This document shows, piece by piece, positions 23,894 through 33,341 of a stretch of 64,000 nucleotides of DNA. The DNA lies in assembly GCF_003367705.1 (NCBI RefSeq), contig NZ_CP031425.1, forward strand, positions 3,472,001 through 3,536,000, given 5' to 3'. Source of the DNA: Microbacterium foliorum. Lineage in GTDB: Bacteria; Actinomycetota; Actinomycetes; Actinomycetales; Microbacteriaceae. How positions within the stretch are numbered: the stretch's first letter is position 1; each line of letters starts with the position of its first letter. The position numbers and the translations under genes were made by a program. The notes under the pieces were generated by a model that saw nothing but the letters and a program-made list of their open reading frames with translations, did not search any database and was not told the origin of the DNA.

Positions 23894-26800
23894 TCAGCCT
23901 CGCGGCAGCCGCAGCGTCACGAGCTGGAACGGTCGGAGCGACAGACGGATGCCGTCGGCATCCTGACCCGCCAGCGCGGCCGGCTCGATCTCACGCTCGA
24001 GCAGGTCGACCTCGCCGGCGTCACCGCTCGGGAATCCCACGGCGACCGTGGCATCGGCGCGACGCCCGAGAGCCTCGTACAGTCGCACGATGACGTCGCC
24101 GCTGCCGTCCTGGGCGAGTTTGACCGCCTCGACGACCACGCCCGGGTGATCGATCGCGACGAGGGGGTGCACGTCGTCGGCGCCGACGAGGCGGCGCTCC
24201 GCGAGGTTCGTGCGGTACCCCTCGGCGACCGCATCGACGAGCTCGCCGCCGACGACGATGCCGACCTCCAGATGGTGCCGGCCCTGATCCTGCTGCGGGT
24301 CGGGGAACAGCGCCGCCCTCACGAGCGAGAGCCGCACGGTCGAGTACGTGCCGCCGCTCTCACGCGGATGCCGGGTGATGTCGTGGCCGTAGGTGGAGTC
24401 GTTGGTGACCGCGACGCCGAAGTCGCTCTCGCCCACTCTGACCCATCGATGCGCCACGGTCTCGAAGCGCGCAGCGTCCCACGAGGTGTTGGTGTGGGTC
24501 GGACGCACGATGTGCCCGAACTGGATCTCCGAGGCGGCATGATCGGTGTGCACATCGACGGGGACACTGAGCTTGAGCAGCTTCTGCTGCTCGCGCCAGT
24601 CGACGTCGACAGCCAGCTTCAGCGTGCGCGATCCCTCATCGAGACGGATGCTGTGCACCAGCGTCGATGCACCGAATGAGCGCGAGATCACCACGGCGCC
24701 GTCGACGATCTCGATGCCGTCCACGTCGAGGAGATCGGTGACGTTGCGGCGGTAGTGCTCGTCGATGTCCCACGCGTCCCACTGCGTCGGGGTGTCCCGG
24801 TGCAGCTGGAAGACGCCGGCGCTCTGACCAGCCGGCACGACCTCGCGCCCGCTCGTCAGGTCGATGATCGAGGTCAGCACACCGCGGGAGTCGACCGTCG
24901 CTCGCACGAGCCCGTTGTCGAGCACGAACCCGCCGTCCGCCGCGATCGGTACGACCGGCACGACCGCATCCGCCTCGCCGATCGCCAGCGCTCCGACCGA
25001 GGCGTACCCGTGCGGCGCCGCGTTGGCGACGAGGCTGCGCGTGCCCTCGCCGACCAGTGCGCGCAGGGCCTCGGCGATGATCTGCTCGAGCTCGACGGCG
25101 ATCGCCGCATAGTTGCGCTCGGCATCCTGATGCACCCAGGCTATCGACGTGCCGGGCAGGATGTCGTGGAACTGCTGGAGGAGCACGAGCTGCCACAGGC
25201 GGGTGAGCTGCTCGGCCGGGTAGGGGCGACCGGTGCGGACCGACGCCGTCGCCGCCCAGAGCTCGGCCTCGCGGAGCAGGTGCTCGCTGCGACGGTTGCC
25301 CTGCTTGGTGCGCAGCTGACTCGTGTACGTGCCGCGGTGGAACTCGAGATACAGCTCGCCGCTCCACACCTCGGGCGACGGGTATTCGGACTCGGCCTGC
25401 TCGAAGAACGCCCGCGGCGTGGAATGCCGGGCGACCGGGGACCCTTCCAGCGACCCCGCGCGCTCGACCTGCGCGGCCATCTCCCGGGTGGGTCCGCCTC
25501 CGCCGTCGCCGTACCCGTACGGCAGCAGTGACACTCGGGCTCTGCCCTTGTCCTGGAAGTTCCGCTGCGCGTGCGCGAGATCGGCCTGCGAGGCATCCGA
25601 GTTGTACTTGTCCACCGGGGGGAAGTGCGTGAACACGCGTGTGCCGTCGAGGCCCTCCCAGAGGAAGGTGTGATGCGGCATCCGATTCGTCTCATTCCAC
25701 GAGATCTTCTGCGTCAGGAACCACTTCGATCCCGAGGCCTTGATGATCTGCGGAAGGGCGCCGCTGTAGCCGAAGGAGTCGGGCAGCCAGACCTCAGGGG
25801 TGTCGATCCCGAACTCCCGGAGGAAGAATCCCTTGCCCTCGACGAGCTGGCGGGCGAGGGCCTCGGAGCCGACCATGTTCGTGTCCGACTCGACCCACAT
25901 GCCGCCGACCGGAACGAAGCGGCCCTCGCGCACGCGCTCGACCAGACGCTCCCAGATCTCGGGGTAGCGCTCCTTGATCCAGGCGAACTGCTGCGCCGAC
26001 GAACTGGCGAAGACGACGTCGGGGTTCTCGTCCATCAGCGCGAGCACGTTCGAGAAGGTCCGCGACACCTTGCGTGCCGTCTCGCGCACGGGCCACAGCC
26101 ATGCCGAGTCGATGTGCGCGTGCCCGACGGCGTGCAGCACATGCGCGCTGGCATGGGCGGGACTCGCCAGCACCCCGCGCAGAGCCTCCCGGCCCTCCGC
26201 CGCCGTGCCGGCGACATCGTGCGGGTCGACGAGGTCGATCATGCGATCCAGCGCCTGCACGATCTCGGCCCGTCGCGGCGACGAGGCATCGAGCTCGCCG
26301 AGGAGCCCCCGCAGGATCACGGTGTCGTCGAGCAGCGACTCGACGGTCAGGTCGCGCAGGGCCACGTCCACGACCCGGAGCACGTAGATCGGATCGACGC
26401 CGGCGGTGTCGGGATCGCCGAGAGCGGTCGGGTCGAACGTGAAGATGCTGCCCACGTCGGGGTTGGATGCCGCCTCGAGCAGCACGTCGATGCGGCCGTC
26501 GGGCTGCACCGCGGCGGCGACCGCGTTGTTGAACGGCGAGATGCCTTTGATCGGACTGCCGTCGAGACCCCACACGAGGGCCTCGGCCTGGAAGCCGCTC
26601 TGTCCGGCCGTGAAGCCGAGGTCCACGAGCAGTTCGGCCCTGGTGCCCTCGGGGAGATCGCCGGATGCCGTGCGCCACTCGGCCGGCACCTGCCCGCTCA
26701 CCCGGAACCATGTCGTGCCCCAGGGGCGTCCCCACGCCGCTCCGACCGCGGTGGGCGCGTACTCGGCCTGCACGGCCTCGGAGAAGGGCACCGGCTCGCC

Positions 26801-26917
26801 CGGGGCCTCCCAGGCGCGAACCTCGAGCGGGTGGCTCAGCCGGTGACGGGCCGGGCGCAGACGCTCGCGGATGAATCGGTCGATGCGCATCTCGATGAGC
26901 GCGGTGCGGTCGTGCAT
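23894..26917 (-). CDS. GH38 alpha-mannosidase
   Basis: 1007 residues, the usual size for bacterial class II alpha-mannosidases. An N-terminal beta domain (about 1-255) leads to the catalytic barrel with the zinc site GHAHIDSAWLWP (His266, Asp268-Asp270 region) and the nucleophile Asp380 in VWLPDSFGYSGALPQI, then QQFHDILPG (helical bundle) and a long C-terminal beta-sandwich. No signal peptide, so it acts on imported mannosides. It is the last gene of an operon with a ROK regulator, binding protein and two permeases. The ribosome site at ATG 26917 is weak; 41 bp separate it from the permease stop. Confidence 0.95.
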   Translation of the reverse strand: MHDRTALIEMRIDRFIRERLRPARHRLSHPLEVRAWEAPGEPVPFSEAVQAEYAPTAVGAAWGRPWGTTWFRVSGQVPAEWRTASGDLPEGTRAELLVDLGFTAGQSGFQAEALVWGLDGSPIKGISPFNNAVAAAVQPDGRIDVLLEAASNPDVGSIFTFDPTALGDPDTAGVDPIYVLRVVDVALRDLTVESLLDDTVILRGLLGELDASSPRRAEIVQALDRMIDLVDPHDVAGTAAEGREALRGVLASPAHASAHVLHAVGHAHIDSAWLWPVRETARKVSRTFSNVLALMDENPDVVFASSSAQQFAWIKERYPEIWERLVERVREGRFVPVGGMWVESDTNMVGSEALARQLVEGKGFFLREFGIDTPEVWLPDSFGYSGALPQIIKASGSKWFLTQKISWNETNRMPHHTFLWEGLDGTRVFTHFPPVDKYNSDASQADLAHAQRNFQDKGRARVSLLPYGYGDGGGGPTREMAAQVERAGSLEGSPVARHSTPRAFFEQAESEYPSPEVWSGELYLEFHRGTYTSQLRTKQGNRRSEHLLREAELWAATASVRTGRPYPAEQLTRLWQLVLLQQFHDILPGTSIAWVHQDAERNYAAIAVELEQIIAEALRALVGEGTRSLVANAAPHGYASVGALAIGEADAVVPVVPIAADGGFVLDNGLVRATVDSRGVLTSIIDLTSGREVVPAGQSAGVFQLHRDTPTQWDAWDIDEHYRRNVTDLLDVDGIEIVDGAVVISRSFGASTLVHSIRLDEGSRTLKLAVDVDWREQQKLLKLSVPVDVHTDHAASEIQFGHIVRPTHTNTSWDAARFETVAHRWVRVGESDFGVAVTNDSTYGHDITRHPRESGGTYSTVRLSLVRAALFPDPQQDQGRHHLEVGIVVGGELVDAVAEGYRTNLAERRLVGADDVHPLVAIDHPGVVVEAVKLAQDGSGDVIVRLYEALGRRADATVAVGFPSGDAGEVDLLEREIEPAALAGQDADGIRLSLRPFQLVTLRLPRG

Positions 26918-26958
26918 GAGTGGTGCTTTCTGGATCGGGGGGTGCGAGGAGGCGGGGA

Positions 26959-27846
26959 TCAGCCCTTGACGCCGCCGGCCAGCGCGAAGCTGCTGCCGGA
27001 GAGACGCTGCACGAGCAGGTACAGGACGAGGATCGGCACGGAGTACAACGTGGCGAATGCGGCGAGCTGCCCGTAGGCGACCGCGCCGTGATTGCCGAAG
27101 AAGGTGAAGATCGCGACGGCCGCCGGCATCTTCTCCGAGCTGAACAGCAGGACGAACGGGACGAAGAAGTTCCCCCATGCCTGCGTGAACACGAAGATGA
27201 AGACGACGCTGATGCCGGGACGCATGAGCGGCAGGACGATGGTCCACAGCGCCCGCATGGCGGAGGCGCCGTCGACCCATGCGGCCTCTTCGAGGGAGAC
27301 CGGCACCGAGTCCATGAAGTTCTTCAGCATCCAGATCGCCATGGGCAGCGAGGTGGCGGCCATGAACAGGATCACGCTGACCTGCGAATCGAGCATCTTC
27401 AGCTGCACGAAGAGCGCGTAGACCGGCACCATCATCGCCGTGATCGGCAGGCAGGAGCCGAACAGCACCGAGTACATGAAGCCGCGCTGGAAACGGGAGT
27501 TGTGCCGCGACAGCGGATATGCGGCGAGCACGCCGACGACGACGGTGATGAGGGCCGTGCCGAACGAGATCAGCGCCGAGTTCCACAGCGGCAGCAGCGT
27601 CATCGACCAGTCGAACACCGCGACGAAGTTGTCGAGCGTGAGGCTCTCCGGCACCGAGATCGACACCGTGGCCGACGGAGACACCGCCGAGAACGCGATC
27701 CACGCGATGGGCACGAGGAACACGACCCCGATCACGATCAGGACGGCGTTGGCGAGCCCCGTGGAGCGGCGCTTCGCGGGCGACGCGACCGAGATGCGCG
27801 GGCCGCGCCGGACGGTGGGGCGGACGAGTGCTTCGGTGGCAGTCAT
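26959..27846 (-). CDS. Sugar ABC transporter permease (MalG-like)
   Basis: 295 residues with six predicted membrane segments and the cytoplasmic EAA loop EEAAWVDGASAMRALWTIVLPLMRPG that contacts the ATPase. The start overlaps the last base of the preceding permease stop (both at 27846). It is the second membrane subunit of the importer that supplies the GH38 alpha-mannosidase. No ATP-binding gene lies in the operon; in actinobacteria such CUT1 importers usually share an MsiK-type ATPase encoded elsewhere. The C-terminal SGSSFALAGGVKG is typical of the family. Confidence 0.94.
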   Translation of the reverse strand: MTATEALVRPTVRRGPRISVASPAKRRSTGLANAVLIVIGVVFLVPIAWIAFSAVSPSATVSISVPESLTLDNFVAVFDWSMTLLPLWNSALISFGTALITVVVGVLAAYPLSRHNSRFQRGFMYSVLFGSCLPITAMMVPVYALFVQLKMLDSQVSVILFMAATSLPMAIWMLKNFMDSVPVSLEEAAWVDGASAMRALWTIVLPLMRPGISVVFIFVFTQAWGNFFVPFVLLFSSEKMPAAVAIFTFFGNHGAVAYGQLAAFATLYSVPILVLYLLVQRLSGSSFALAGGVKG

Positions 27847-28775
27847 CAGTCGACCTCCGGCTTGAGGATGCGGATGTAGAAGATCGCGAAGATCGCACCG
27901 AGCACGAGCGTCACCGCGGCGATCGCCGTGCCGTAGCCGATCTGGGAGTACTGGAAGGCCTCCTGATAGGCGAGGACGGGGAGGGTGGAACTCGAGACGC
28001 CCGGCCCTCCCTTGGTCATCACCCAGATGAGCCCGAACGTGCCGAGCGTCTGCAGGGTGGTGAGCATGAGGTTCGTCGAGATCGAGCGGCGGATCATCGG
28101 GATGGTGATGAGGAAGAAGCGCTGGGCGGCGTTCGCGCCGTCGATCTGCGCGGCCTCCATCACCTCCGGCGGCACCTCGTTGAGGGCGGCTCCGTAGACG
28201 AGCATCGAGAAGGCCGTGCCCCGCCAGACGTTGGCGAGGATGACGGCGAACATCGGGTACTCGATGAGCCAGCTCACCGCGGGGATGCCGATGCCCTCCA
28301 GCAGCGCGTTGAGCGTGCCGTCCTTCGAGAAGTAGGCGTACAGGGCGAAAGCGGCGACGATCTCGGGCATCACCCAGGCCACGACGACGAGCGCGCCGAC
28401 GACGCTGTTGACCGACTTCGAGCCGATGCGCATGAGCGCGGCGACACCGAGTCCCAGCACGTTCTGACCGATGATCGCGGAGAACAGCACGAAGACGACC
28501 GTGAGAACCAGCGCCGTCCAGAAGTTCGGGTCGGTGAACAGCGAGATGTAGTTGTCGAATCCGACGAACTCGGGCTTCGCCGCCCGGTAGCCGGTGAGGG
28601 CGCGGTTGGTCAGCGATCCCCAGATGGCGTAGAGGATCGGCCCGAGCAGGAACACGACCAGCAGCACCACGGCGGGCAGCAGCGGGACGGAGCGCAGCAG
28701 GTCGCGGAGCGGGGCGCGCCGCCCGGCCCCGGGGTGCACCGGGGCCGGGCTGCGCGTTGCGGTTGCAGAGGTCAC
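27846..28775 (-). CDS. Sugar ABC transporter permease (MalF-like)
   Basis: 309 residues. A ~30-residue cytoplasmic N-terminus is followed by six membrane segments, GFDNYISLFTDPNFWTAL (the usual periplasmic motif) and the EAA loop EVMEAAQIDGANAAQRFFLITIPMIRRS. GTG 28775 is preferred: AGGA lies eight bases upstream, and a longer frame adds 24 Arg/Thr-rich residues that overlap the binding-protein gene. It begins 10 bp after the stop of the substrate-binding lipoprotein and forms the transmembrane pore with the MalG-like partner. Confidence 0.92.
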   Translation of the reverse strand: MTSATATRSPAPVHPGAGRRAPLRDLLRSVPLLPAVVLLVVFLLGPILYAIWGSLTNRALTGYRAAKPEFVGFDNYISLFTDPNFWTALVLTVVFVLFSAIIGQNVLGLGVAALMRIGSKSVNSVVGALVVVAWVMPEIVAAFALYAYFSKDGTLNALLEGIGIPAVSWLIEYPMFAVILANVWRGTAFSMLVYGAALNEVPPEVMEAAQIDGANAAQRFFLITIPMIRRSISTNLMLTTLQTLGTFGLIWVMTKGGPGVSSSTLPVLAYQEAFQYSQIGYGTAIAAVTLVLGAIFAIFYIRILKPEVD

Positions 28776-28785
28776 TGCGGGAGTC

Positions 28786-30138
28786 CTACTCGACCTTGTC
28801 CGGGCCGACGATCTGGGTGAGCGCGTCGTCGTAGGTCTTCGCGGCATCCTCCGGGGTCGCTTCTCCGGTGATCACCGATTCGGTGGCCTGCTGGAGAGCG
28901 CTGGTGATCTGCGAGTAGTCCGGCGTGGTCGGACGGAAGTGCGTGTACTGCACGAGGTCGGAGAAGAACGCGAAGGTCGGGTTGTACGCGAGGTACGCGT
29001 CGTCGGTCGCGACGTCCTCACGGACGGCGATCTGACTGTTCTCGGTGTCGTACTTGAGCGAGTTCTCCTGGTTCAGCGCCATCGCGATGAAGTCGAACGA
29101 CGTCTGCGGGTGCTTGGTCTGGGATCCGACCGCGAGGGTCCAGCCCCCGGACATCGAGGTGAAGCCGGGCTTGCCGCCGTCCTGCGTCGGCATCTTCGCG
29201 AGACCGATCGTGTCGGCCCAGCCGTCCCAGGCACCGTCGCCGCTGATCCAGCCGCCGGGGAGCCACGATCCGTCGATGGCCATGGCGAGCTTGCCCTCGG
29301 GGAGCAGCTCGGTGGAGACACGGCTGCCGATGGTCGAGTCGAGGGCGAGATCGAGCGGGGTCGCGAGATCGTTCTTGTAGAGAGTGTCGTAGAAGCCGAA
29401 GGCGTCGGTGAGACCCTGGGAGCCCACCGCCCACTTGTCGGAGTCGGCGTCGTAGAGAGTGGACTCGGTGCCGTAGAGGAGCATCTCGAGGCCCTGCATC
29501 GACGTCTGCTCACCCGCACTCTTGCTGCCGTAGATGTTCAGCGGGATCAGGTCGGCGTCGTAGGCCTTGACGGCTTCAGCGGCGTCGAGGATGTCCTGCC
29601 ACGACTCCGGCTGCCAGTCGGTGGGGAGTCCCGCGGCCGCGAAGATCTCCTTGTTGTAGTAGATCGCGCGGGTGTCGGTGCCCATCGAGACGCCGTAGGT
29701 GCTGCCGTCTCCCCCGAGTCCTGCCTCCTTGGCCGCGTCGTAGAACTGGTCCCAGTCGTCCCAGTCATCGAGGTAGTCGTCGATCGGCAGCAGGTAGCCG
29801 GCCGCGGCGTCGGAGCGCAGCTGGAAGGTGTCTTCATAGATCACGTCGGGTGCGGTGTCGGGCGAGCCGTTCATCAGGGCCAGCTTCGTGAAGTACTCGT
29901 CTTCGGATTCGATCGGCTGGAGCTTGACCGTCACACCGGGATTCGCGGCCTCGAACTCCGGCTTGACCTTCTGGAAGAGATCGTCGAGCTGGTGGAACGC
30001 GGACGTCATCTGATACGCGACGGTGATGGTGCGGTCGCCGCTGTCGGACGTCTCTGCGTCGCCGGACGCACCGCATCCCGAGAGGACGACCGCGCCGACC
30101 GCGATCGCGCCGATGGCGGCGAGGGGCTTCGTTCGCAT
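28786..30138 (-). CDS. Sugar-binding lipoprotein of the mannoside importer
   Basis: 450 residues. Signal MRTKPLAAIGAIAVGAVVLSGC ends in a lipobox cysteine, followed by a CUT1 family-1 solute-binding fold: TITVAYQMTSAFHQLDDLFQKVKPEFEAANPGVTVKLQ, PDTAPDVIYED, and WQPESWQDILDAAEAV. ATG 30138 has AAGGAG upstream; a longer frame (to 30243) lacks a ribosome site. It delivers a mannose-containing oligosaccharide to the permeases, judged by the GH38 gene in the operon. Likely first gene of the structural operon; an AT-rich island and a GTTCCGTcACGGAAC palindrome lie upstream. Confidence 0.94.
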   Translation of the reverse strand: MRTKPLAAIGAIAVGAVVLSGCGASGDAETSDSGDRTITVAYQMTSAFHQLDDLFQKVKPEFEAANPGVTVKLQPIESEDEYFTKLALMNGSPDTAPDVIYEDTFQLRSDAAAGYLLPIDDYLDDWDDWDQFYDAAKEAGLGGDGSTYGVSMGTDTRAIYYNKEIFAAAGLPTDWQPESWQDILDAAEAVKAYDADLIPLNIYGSKSAGEQTSMQGLEMLLYGTESTLYDADSDKWAVGSQGLTDAFGFYDTLYKNDLATPLDLALDSTIGSRVSTELLPEGKLAMAIDGSWLPGGWISGDGAWDGWADTIGLAKMPTQDGGKPGFTSMSGGWTLAVGSQTKHPQTSFDFIAMALNQENSLKYDTENSQIAVREDVATDDAYLAYNPTFAFFSDLVQYTHFRPTTPDYSQITSALQQATESVITGEATPEDAAKTYDDALTQIVGPDKVE

Positions 30139-30192
30139 CTGATTTGCTCCTTTGCATGCGGACCTCGCTGTTGAGGCCCTCAGACGGATAAT

Positions 30193-30248
30193 CCTATCAA
30201 ATGGGATAAATAGGTCGAGAGGGCGGAGTAACAGTTCCGTCACGGAAC
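30193..30248. promoter_or_regulatory. AT-rich promoter island and 15-bp palindrome between the ROK gene and the mannoside operon
   Basis: GTTCCGT-C-ACGGAAC (30234-30248) is a perfect palindrome with a one-base centre; a further GTTCCGT half-site starts at 30257. Next to it, 30187-30214 is unusually AT-rich and holds CCTAT...ATAGG and TATC...GATA inverted words. This arrangement suits a promoter with a regulator site upstream of the binding-protein gene, most likely for the adjacent ROK protein. Confidence 0.5.
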
Positions 30249-30269
30249 GCTATGGAGTTCCGTCCGCGG

Positions 30270-31484
30270 TCAGCGACTGATCATGAGTCGCGACGCCCGC
30301 GCCGTGAGCGCATCGTCGAGCACGAGGCACGCGGCCCCCACCGCGGCGGAGTCCGCTCCGATCTGCGAGGGGCGCAGATGCACGGGCTCTGTGGACGTGC
30401 TGACGGCGGTGGTGTGCACCCAGTGATCGAGCACCGGCAGAAGCCGCTCGCCGAGCCTCGACCATGCGGGCCCGCCGAGGACGACGATGCCGAGATCGAG
30501 GAGGTTGTTCACTTCGACGATCGCCGTCGCGAGGTGCCGCCCCGCGCTGTCGAGGGCCGCGAGCACTCCCTCGTCTCCGGCGGCGGCCAACGACGACAGC
30601 CGCTCGAGCTGCATCCGCGCATCGCCCGTGCCGCTCGGCGGTGCCGCGTGCCCGGCCTGCGCCAGGAGCATCCGCGGCTCCATGATCACTCCGATGCAGC
30701 CACGGGATCCGCAGGTGCAGATCGGCCCCTCGGTGTCGACGACGATGTGCGCGATGTTGCCGGCGTTGCCCGTCCTGCCGTGCACCGGCGCCCCCGAGAC
30801 CGAGAGCCCGAGGCCGAGTCCGGCGCCGTAGTAGAGGAACATCGCGTCGGCGAGCTCCTGCCCCGCGTCGAACCACTGCTCGCCGACGACGGTCGCCACG
30901 ACATCCTTCTCGAGCAGTGTCGGCAGCCCGCTGACCCGCTCCAGCTCCGTGCGCACGGGCACGTTGTGCCACGCAGGCAGGAGCGGCGGGTTCAGCAGTC
31001 GACCCGCGTCGCGGTCGAAGGGCCCCGGAGCGGCCACGCCGATCCCGAGCACGCGCTCGGCAGGAAGCCGCGCCTCGCCGATGAGCGACCGGACGCTGTC
31101 TCCGAGACGTCCCACGAGTTCATCCGGCGACGCGTCAGCGCCTCCGGGGGTCTGCTCGGTCCTGGCCACGACAGCGCCGGCGGCATCGACGACCACGATG
31201 GTGTCGACGGCCGGGTCGAGGTGCACACCCACCGCGTAGCGGGAGTCCGATCGCAGCGCGAGGAGCGTGCGCGGCTTTCCGGGACCCGAGATGACCTTTC
31301 CGGTCTCCTCGATCAGCCCTTCGTTGGCCAGCCGGCGAGTGACATTGCTGAGCGTCTGCGTCGACAGCCCGGTGCGTTCGGCGAGCTCGCTGCGGCTGAG
31401 CCCCTCTTCGGAACGGCGGATGAGGTCGAAGACGAGCGCCTGGTTGTAGACGCCCACAGCAGGGAGGTTCGATCCGCGCTGCAT
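30270..31484 (-). CDS. ROK-family transcriptional regulator
   Basis: 404 residues. An N-terminal winged helix (about 10-70, with LSRSELAERTGLSTQTLSNVTRRLANEGLI) is fused to a ROK sugar-kinase fold: GIGVAAPGPFD, GAGLGLGLSVSGAPVHGRTGNAGNIAHIVVD and the cysteine cluster CTCGSRGC. The kinase catalytic NDA region reads EKDVV and the conserved Glu of the E-x-GH motif is Asn, so sugar phosphorylation is doubtful; it is most likely a repressor that senses the imported sugar. GAGGAG before ATG 31484 fixes the start. It lies directly upstream of, and in line with, the mannoside operon. Confidence 0.92.
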   Translation of the reverse strand: MQRGSNLPAVGVYNQALVFDLIRRSEEGLSRSELAERTGLSTQTLSNVTRRLANEGLIEETGKVISGPGKPRTLLALRSDSRYAVGVHLDPAVDTIVVVDAAGAVVARTEQTPGGADASPDELVGRLGDSVRSLIGEARLPAERVLGIGVAAPGPFDRDAGRLLNPPLLPAWHNVPVRTELERVSGLPTLLEKDVVATVVGEQWFDAGQELADAMFLYYGAGLGLGLSVSGAPVHGRTGNAGNIAHIVVDTEGPICTCGSRGCIGVIMEPRMLLAQAGHAAPPSGTGDARMQLERLSSLAAAGDEGVLAALDSAGRHLATAIVEVNNLLDLGIVVLGGPAWSRLGERLLPVLDHWVHTTAVSTSTEPVHLRPSQIGADSAAVGAACLVLDDALTARASRLMISR

Positions 31485-31619
31485 ATTCCGCTCCTCACCC
31501 GTGCGCACCCGTCAGCGCGTGAATCTCATGATCGCCGCGCAGCACCGCACCGGTCAAACCCGGGCCCGCATGTCCGAGCCTAGGGCGGGGAGCGGCGACG
31601 AGCTCTGTTGCGGAAGGTA

Positions 31620-31709
31620 CTACCCGAAGAGCCAGTCCACCTCGGTCTTCTCGGACCGCCAGTCTCGATACTCGAAGAGCAGGTTGACGTACGTGGTGAG
31701 AATCGCCAC
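31620..31709 (-). other. Possible remnant or tiny membrane peptide
   Basis: In the 324-bp gap between the ROK gene and dnaB, one minus-strand frame reads VAILTTYVNLLFEYRDWRSE then KTEVDWLFG and a TAG stop. A hydrophobic run followed by a charged, aromatic tail looks like the C-terminus of a small membrane protein. The only in-frame start is GTG 31709 without a ribosome site; the frame upstream is open but has no start. A decayed gene is as likely as a 29-residue peptide. The rest of the gap shows nothing coding. Confidence 0.25.
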
Positions 31710-31757
31710 GAGACCGGAGATCGCGGGCCATCTCCGACATCGGGCTCCGCTGCACGG

Positions 31758-31793
31758 GGTCAGCTGGATCAGGTCAGCTGGATCAGGTCAGCT
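31758..31793. repeat. 14-bp tandem repeat just after dnaB
   Basis: GGTCAGCTGGATCA is present twice exactly (31758-31771, 31772-31785) and the first eight bases a third time, ending 16 bp from the dnaB stop codon. Confidence 0.9.
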
Positions 31794-31808
31794 GCGCGAG
31801 GTCGACGA

Positions 31809-33182
31809 TCAGTTGAAGTCGCCGCCCGGCGCCATGTCGTGGAAGCGCGAGTAGTGGCCCTGGAATGCGACGGTGATCGTCGCCGTCGGACCGTTACGGT
31901 GCTTGGCCACGATCAGGTCGGCCTCGCCCGGGCGGACGTCCTTGTCGTACACCGAGTCGCGGTGCAGCAGGATGACCATGTCGGCGTCCTGCTCGATCGA
32001 GCCGGACTCACGCAGGTCGCTGATCGCAGGCTTCTTGTCGGTGCGCTGCTCGGGCCCACGGTTCAGCTGCGAGAGGGCGATGACCGGGACCTGCAGTTCC
32101 TTGGCGATCAGCTTGAGGCTTCGCGAGAACTCCGAGACCTCCTGCTGACGCGACTCGACGCGCTTACCCGACGTCATCAGCTGCAGGTAGTCGATGATGA
32201 CCATCCGCAGTCCTTCACGCTGCTTGAGGCGACGGCACTTCGCACGGATCTCGACGAGGGTCATGTTGGGGCTGTCGTCGATGTAGAGCGGCGCGTCGTT
32301 GATGCGACCTCGCGTCGCGGCGACCGTCGTCCAGTCGCGCGGGTCGAGGTTTCCCTTGCGCATGTTCTGCAGCGGGATCTGCCCCTCGGCGCTGAGCAGA
32401 CGCATCGCGATCTCGCTCTTGCCCATCTCGAGCGAGAAGAAGACGGAGGGGATGTTGTGCCCGATCGAGGCCGAGCGCGCGAAGTCGAGCGCGAGCGTCG
32501 ACTTACCCATCGCGGGACGCGCGGCGACGACGATCATCTGACCGCCGTGCAGGCCGTTGGTGAGCTCGTCGAGCTCCTTGAAGCCGGTCGGCACGCCGGT
32601 CATCGATCCGTCGCGCCCGCTGGCCGCCTCGATCTCCTCGAGCGCCGCGTCGACGGCGATCTGCAGGGGGACGTAGTCCTCGGCCGTCTCGGACCCGGTG
32701 ATCGAGTAGATCTCCGCCTGGGCGTTGTTGACGATGTCGGTGGCGTCGCCCTGCCCGTCGTACCCGAGCTGCACGATGCGCGTGCCCGCGTCGACGAGGC
32801 GGCGCAGGATGGCGCGCTCCGAGACGATCCCGCCGTAGTAGCCGGCGTTCGCGGCCGTGGGGACGATCGAGGTGAGGGTGTGCAGGTAGTCGGCGCCGCC
32901 GGCGCGACTCAGCTCGCCCGTCTTGATGAGCTCGTCGGTGACGGCCACCACGTCGGTCGGCTCACCGTGCGAGTACAGCGACAGGATCGCCTCGAAGATG
33001 AGCTCGTGCTTGGGGATGTAGAAGTCCGCGCCCTTGAGCGTCTCGATGACGTCGGCGACGGCGTCCTTCGAGAGGAGCATTCCGCCGAGGGCGCTCTGCT
33101 CGGCGAGCAGGTCGTGGGGCGGGGTGCGCTCGTGCGACCGCTTGCTGCCCATGCGGTCCTCTGAGATGTCGGCGATCGACAC
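31809..33182 (-). CDS. dnaB: Replicative DNA helicase DnaB
   Basis: 457 residues, full length and without an intein. The N-terminal helical domain (PHDLLAEQSALGGMLLSKDAVADVIE) precedes the RecA-like helicase core with Walker A ARPAMGKST, the B motif VIIDYLQLM, and ISDLRESGSIEQDADMVILLHRD. The start is GTG 33182 with GGGAG five bases upstream. DnaB unwinds the fork and loads primase. It lies about 480 bp downstream of the rplI gene in the same direction, a typical actinobacterial neighbourhood near the origin, but a strong terminator separates them, so dnaB has its own promoter region. Confidence 0.98.
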   Translation of the reverse strand: MSIADISEDRMGSKRSHERTPPHDLLAEQSALGGMLLSKDAVADVIETLKGADFYIPKHELIFEAILSLYSHGEPTDVVAVTDELIKTGELSRAGGADYLHTLTSIVPTAANAGYYGGIVSERAILRRLVDAGTRIVQLGYDGQGDATDIVNNAQAEIYSITGSETAEDYVPLQIAVDAALEEIEAASGRDGSMTGVPTGFKELDELTNGLHGGQMIVVAARPAMGKSTLALDFARSASIGHNIPSVFFSLEMGKSEIAMRLLSAEGQIPLQNMRKGNLDPRDWTTVAATRGRINDAPLYIDDSPNMTLVEIRAKCRRLKQREGLRMVIIDYLQLMTSGKRVESRQQEVSEFSRSLKLIAKELQVPVIALSQLNRGPEQRTDKKPAISDLRESGSIEQDADMVILLHRDSVYDKDVRPGEADLIVAKHRNGPTATITVAFQGHYSRFHDMAPGGDFN

Positions 33183-33341
33183 GCTGCTCCCTTCTCTGCG
33201 ACGGTCCTCCGGCGGAGCCGAGGAGTCGGCGGCGCGCGGGGCACTCGGTCGAGAATGCCTGTCTGCGCAGCAAACCAGGCACGTCCGACATCGGGTCGCT
33301 GGACCACGCTACGAGCGGCGGTTTCGGGTCGCAACACAGGC

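Noticed and set aside
23894..27898. A 1334-codon frame that would fuse the GH38 enzyme to upstream sequence
   Set aside because: The extra N-terminal 327 residues are the wrong-frame shadow of the permease; the real start is ATG 26917.
31495..31755. 86-codon minus-strand frame between the ROK gene and dnaB
   Set aside because: Arg/His-rich without domain or ribosome site; the overlapping frame ending at 31620 has more protein-like composition.
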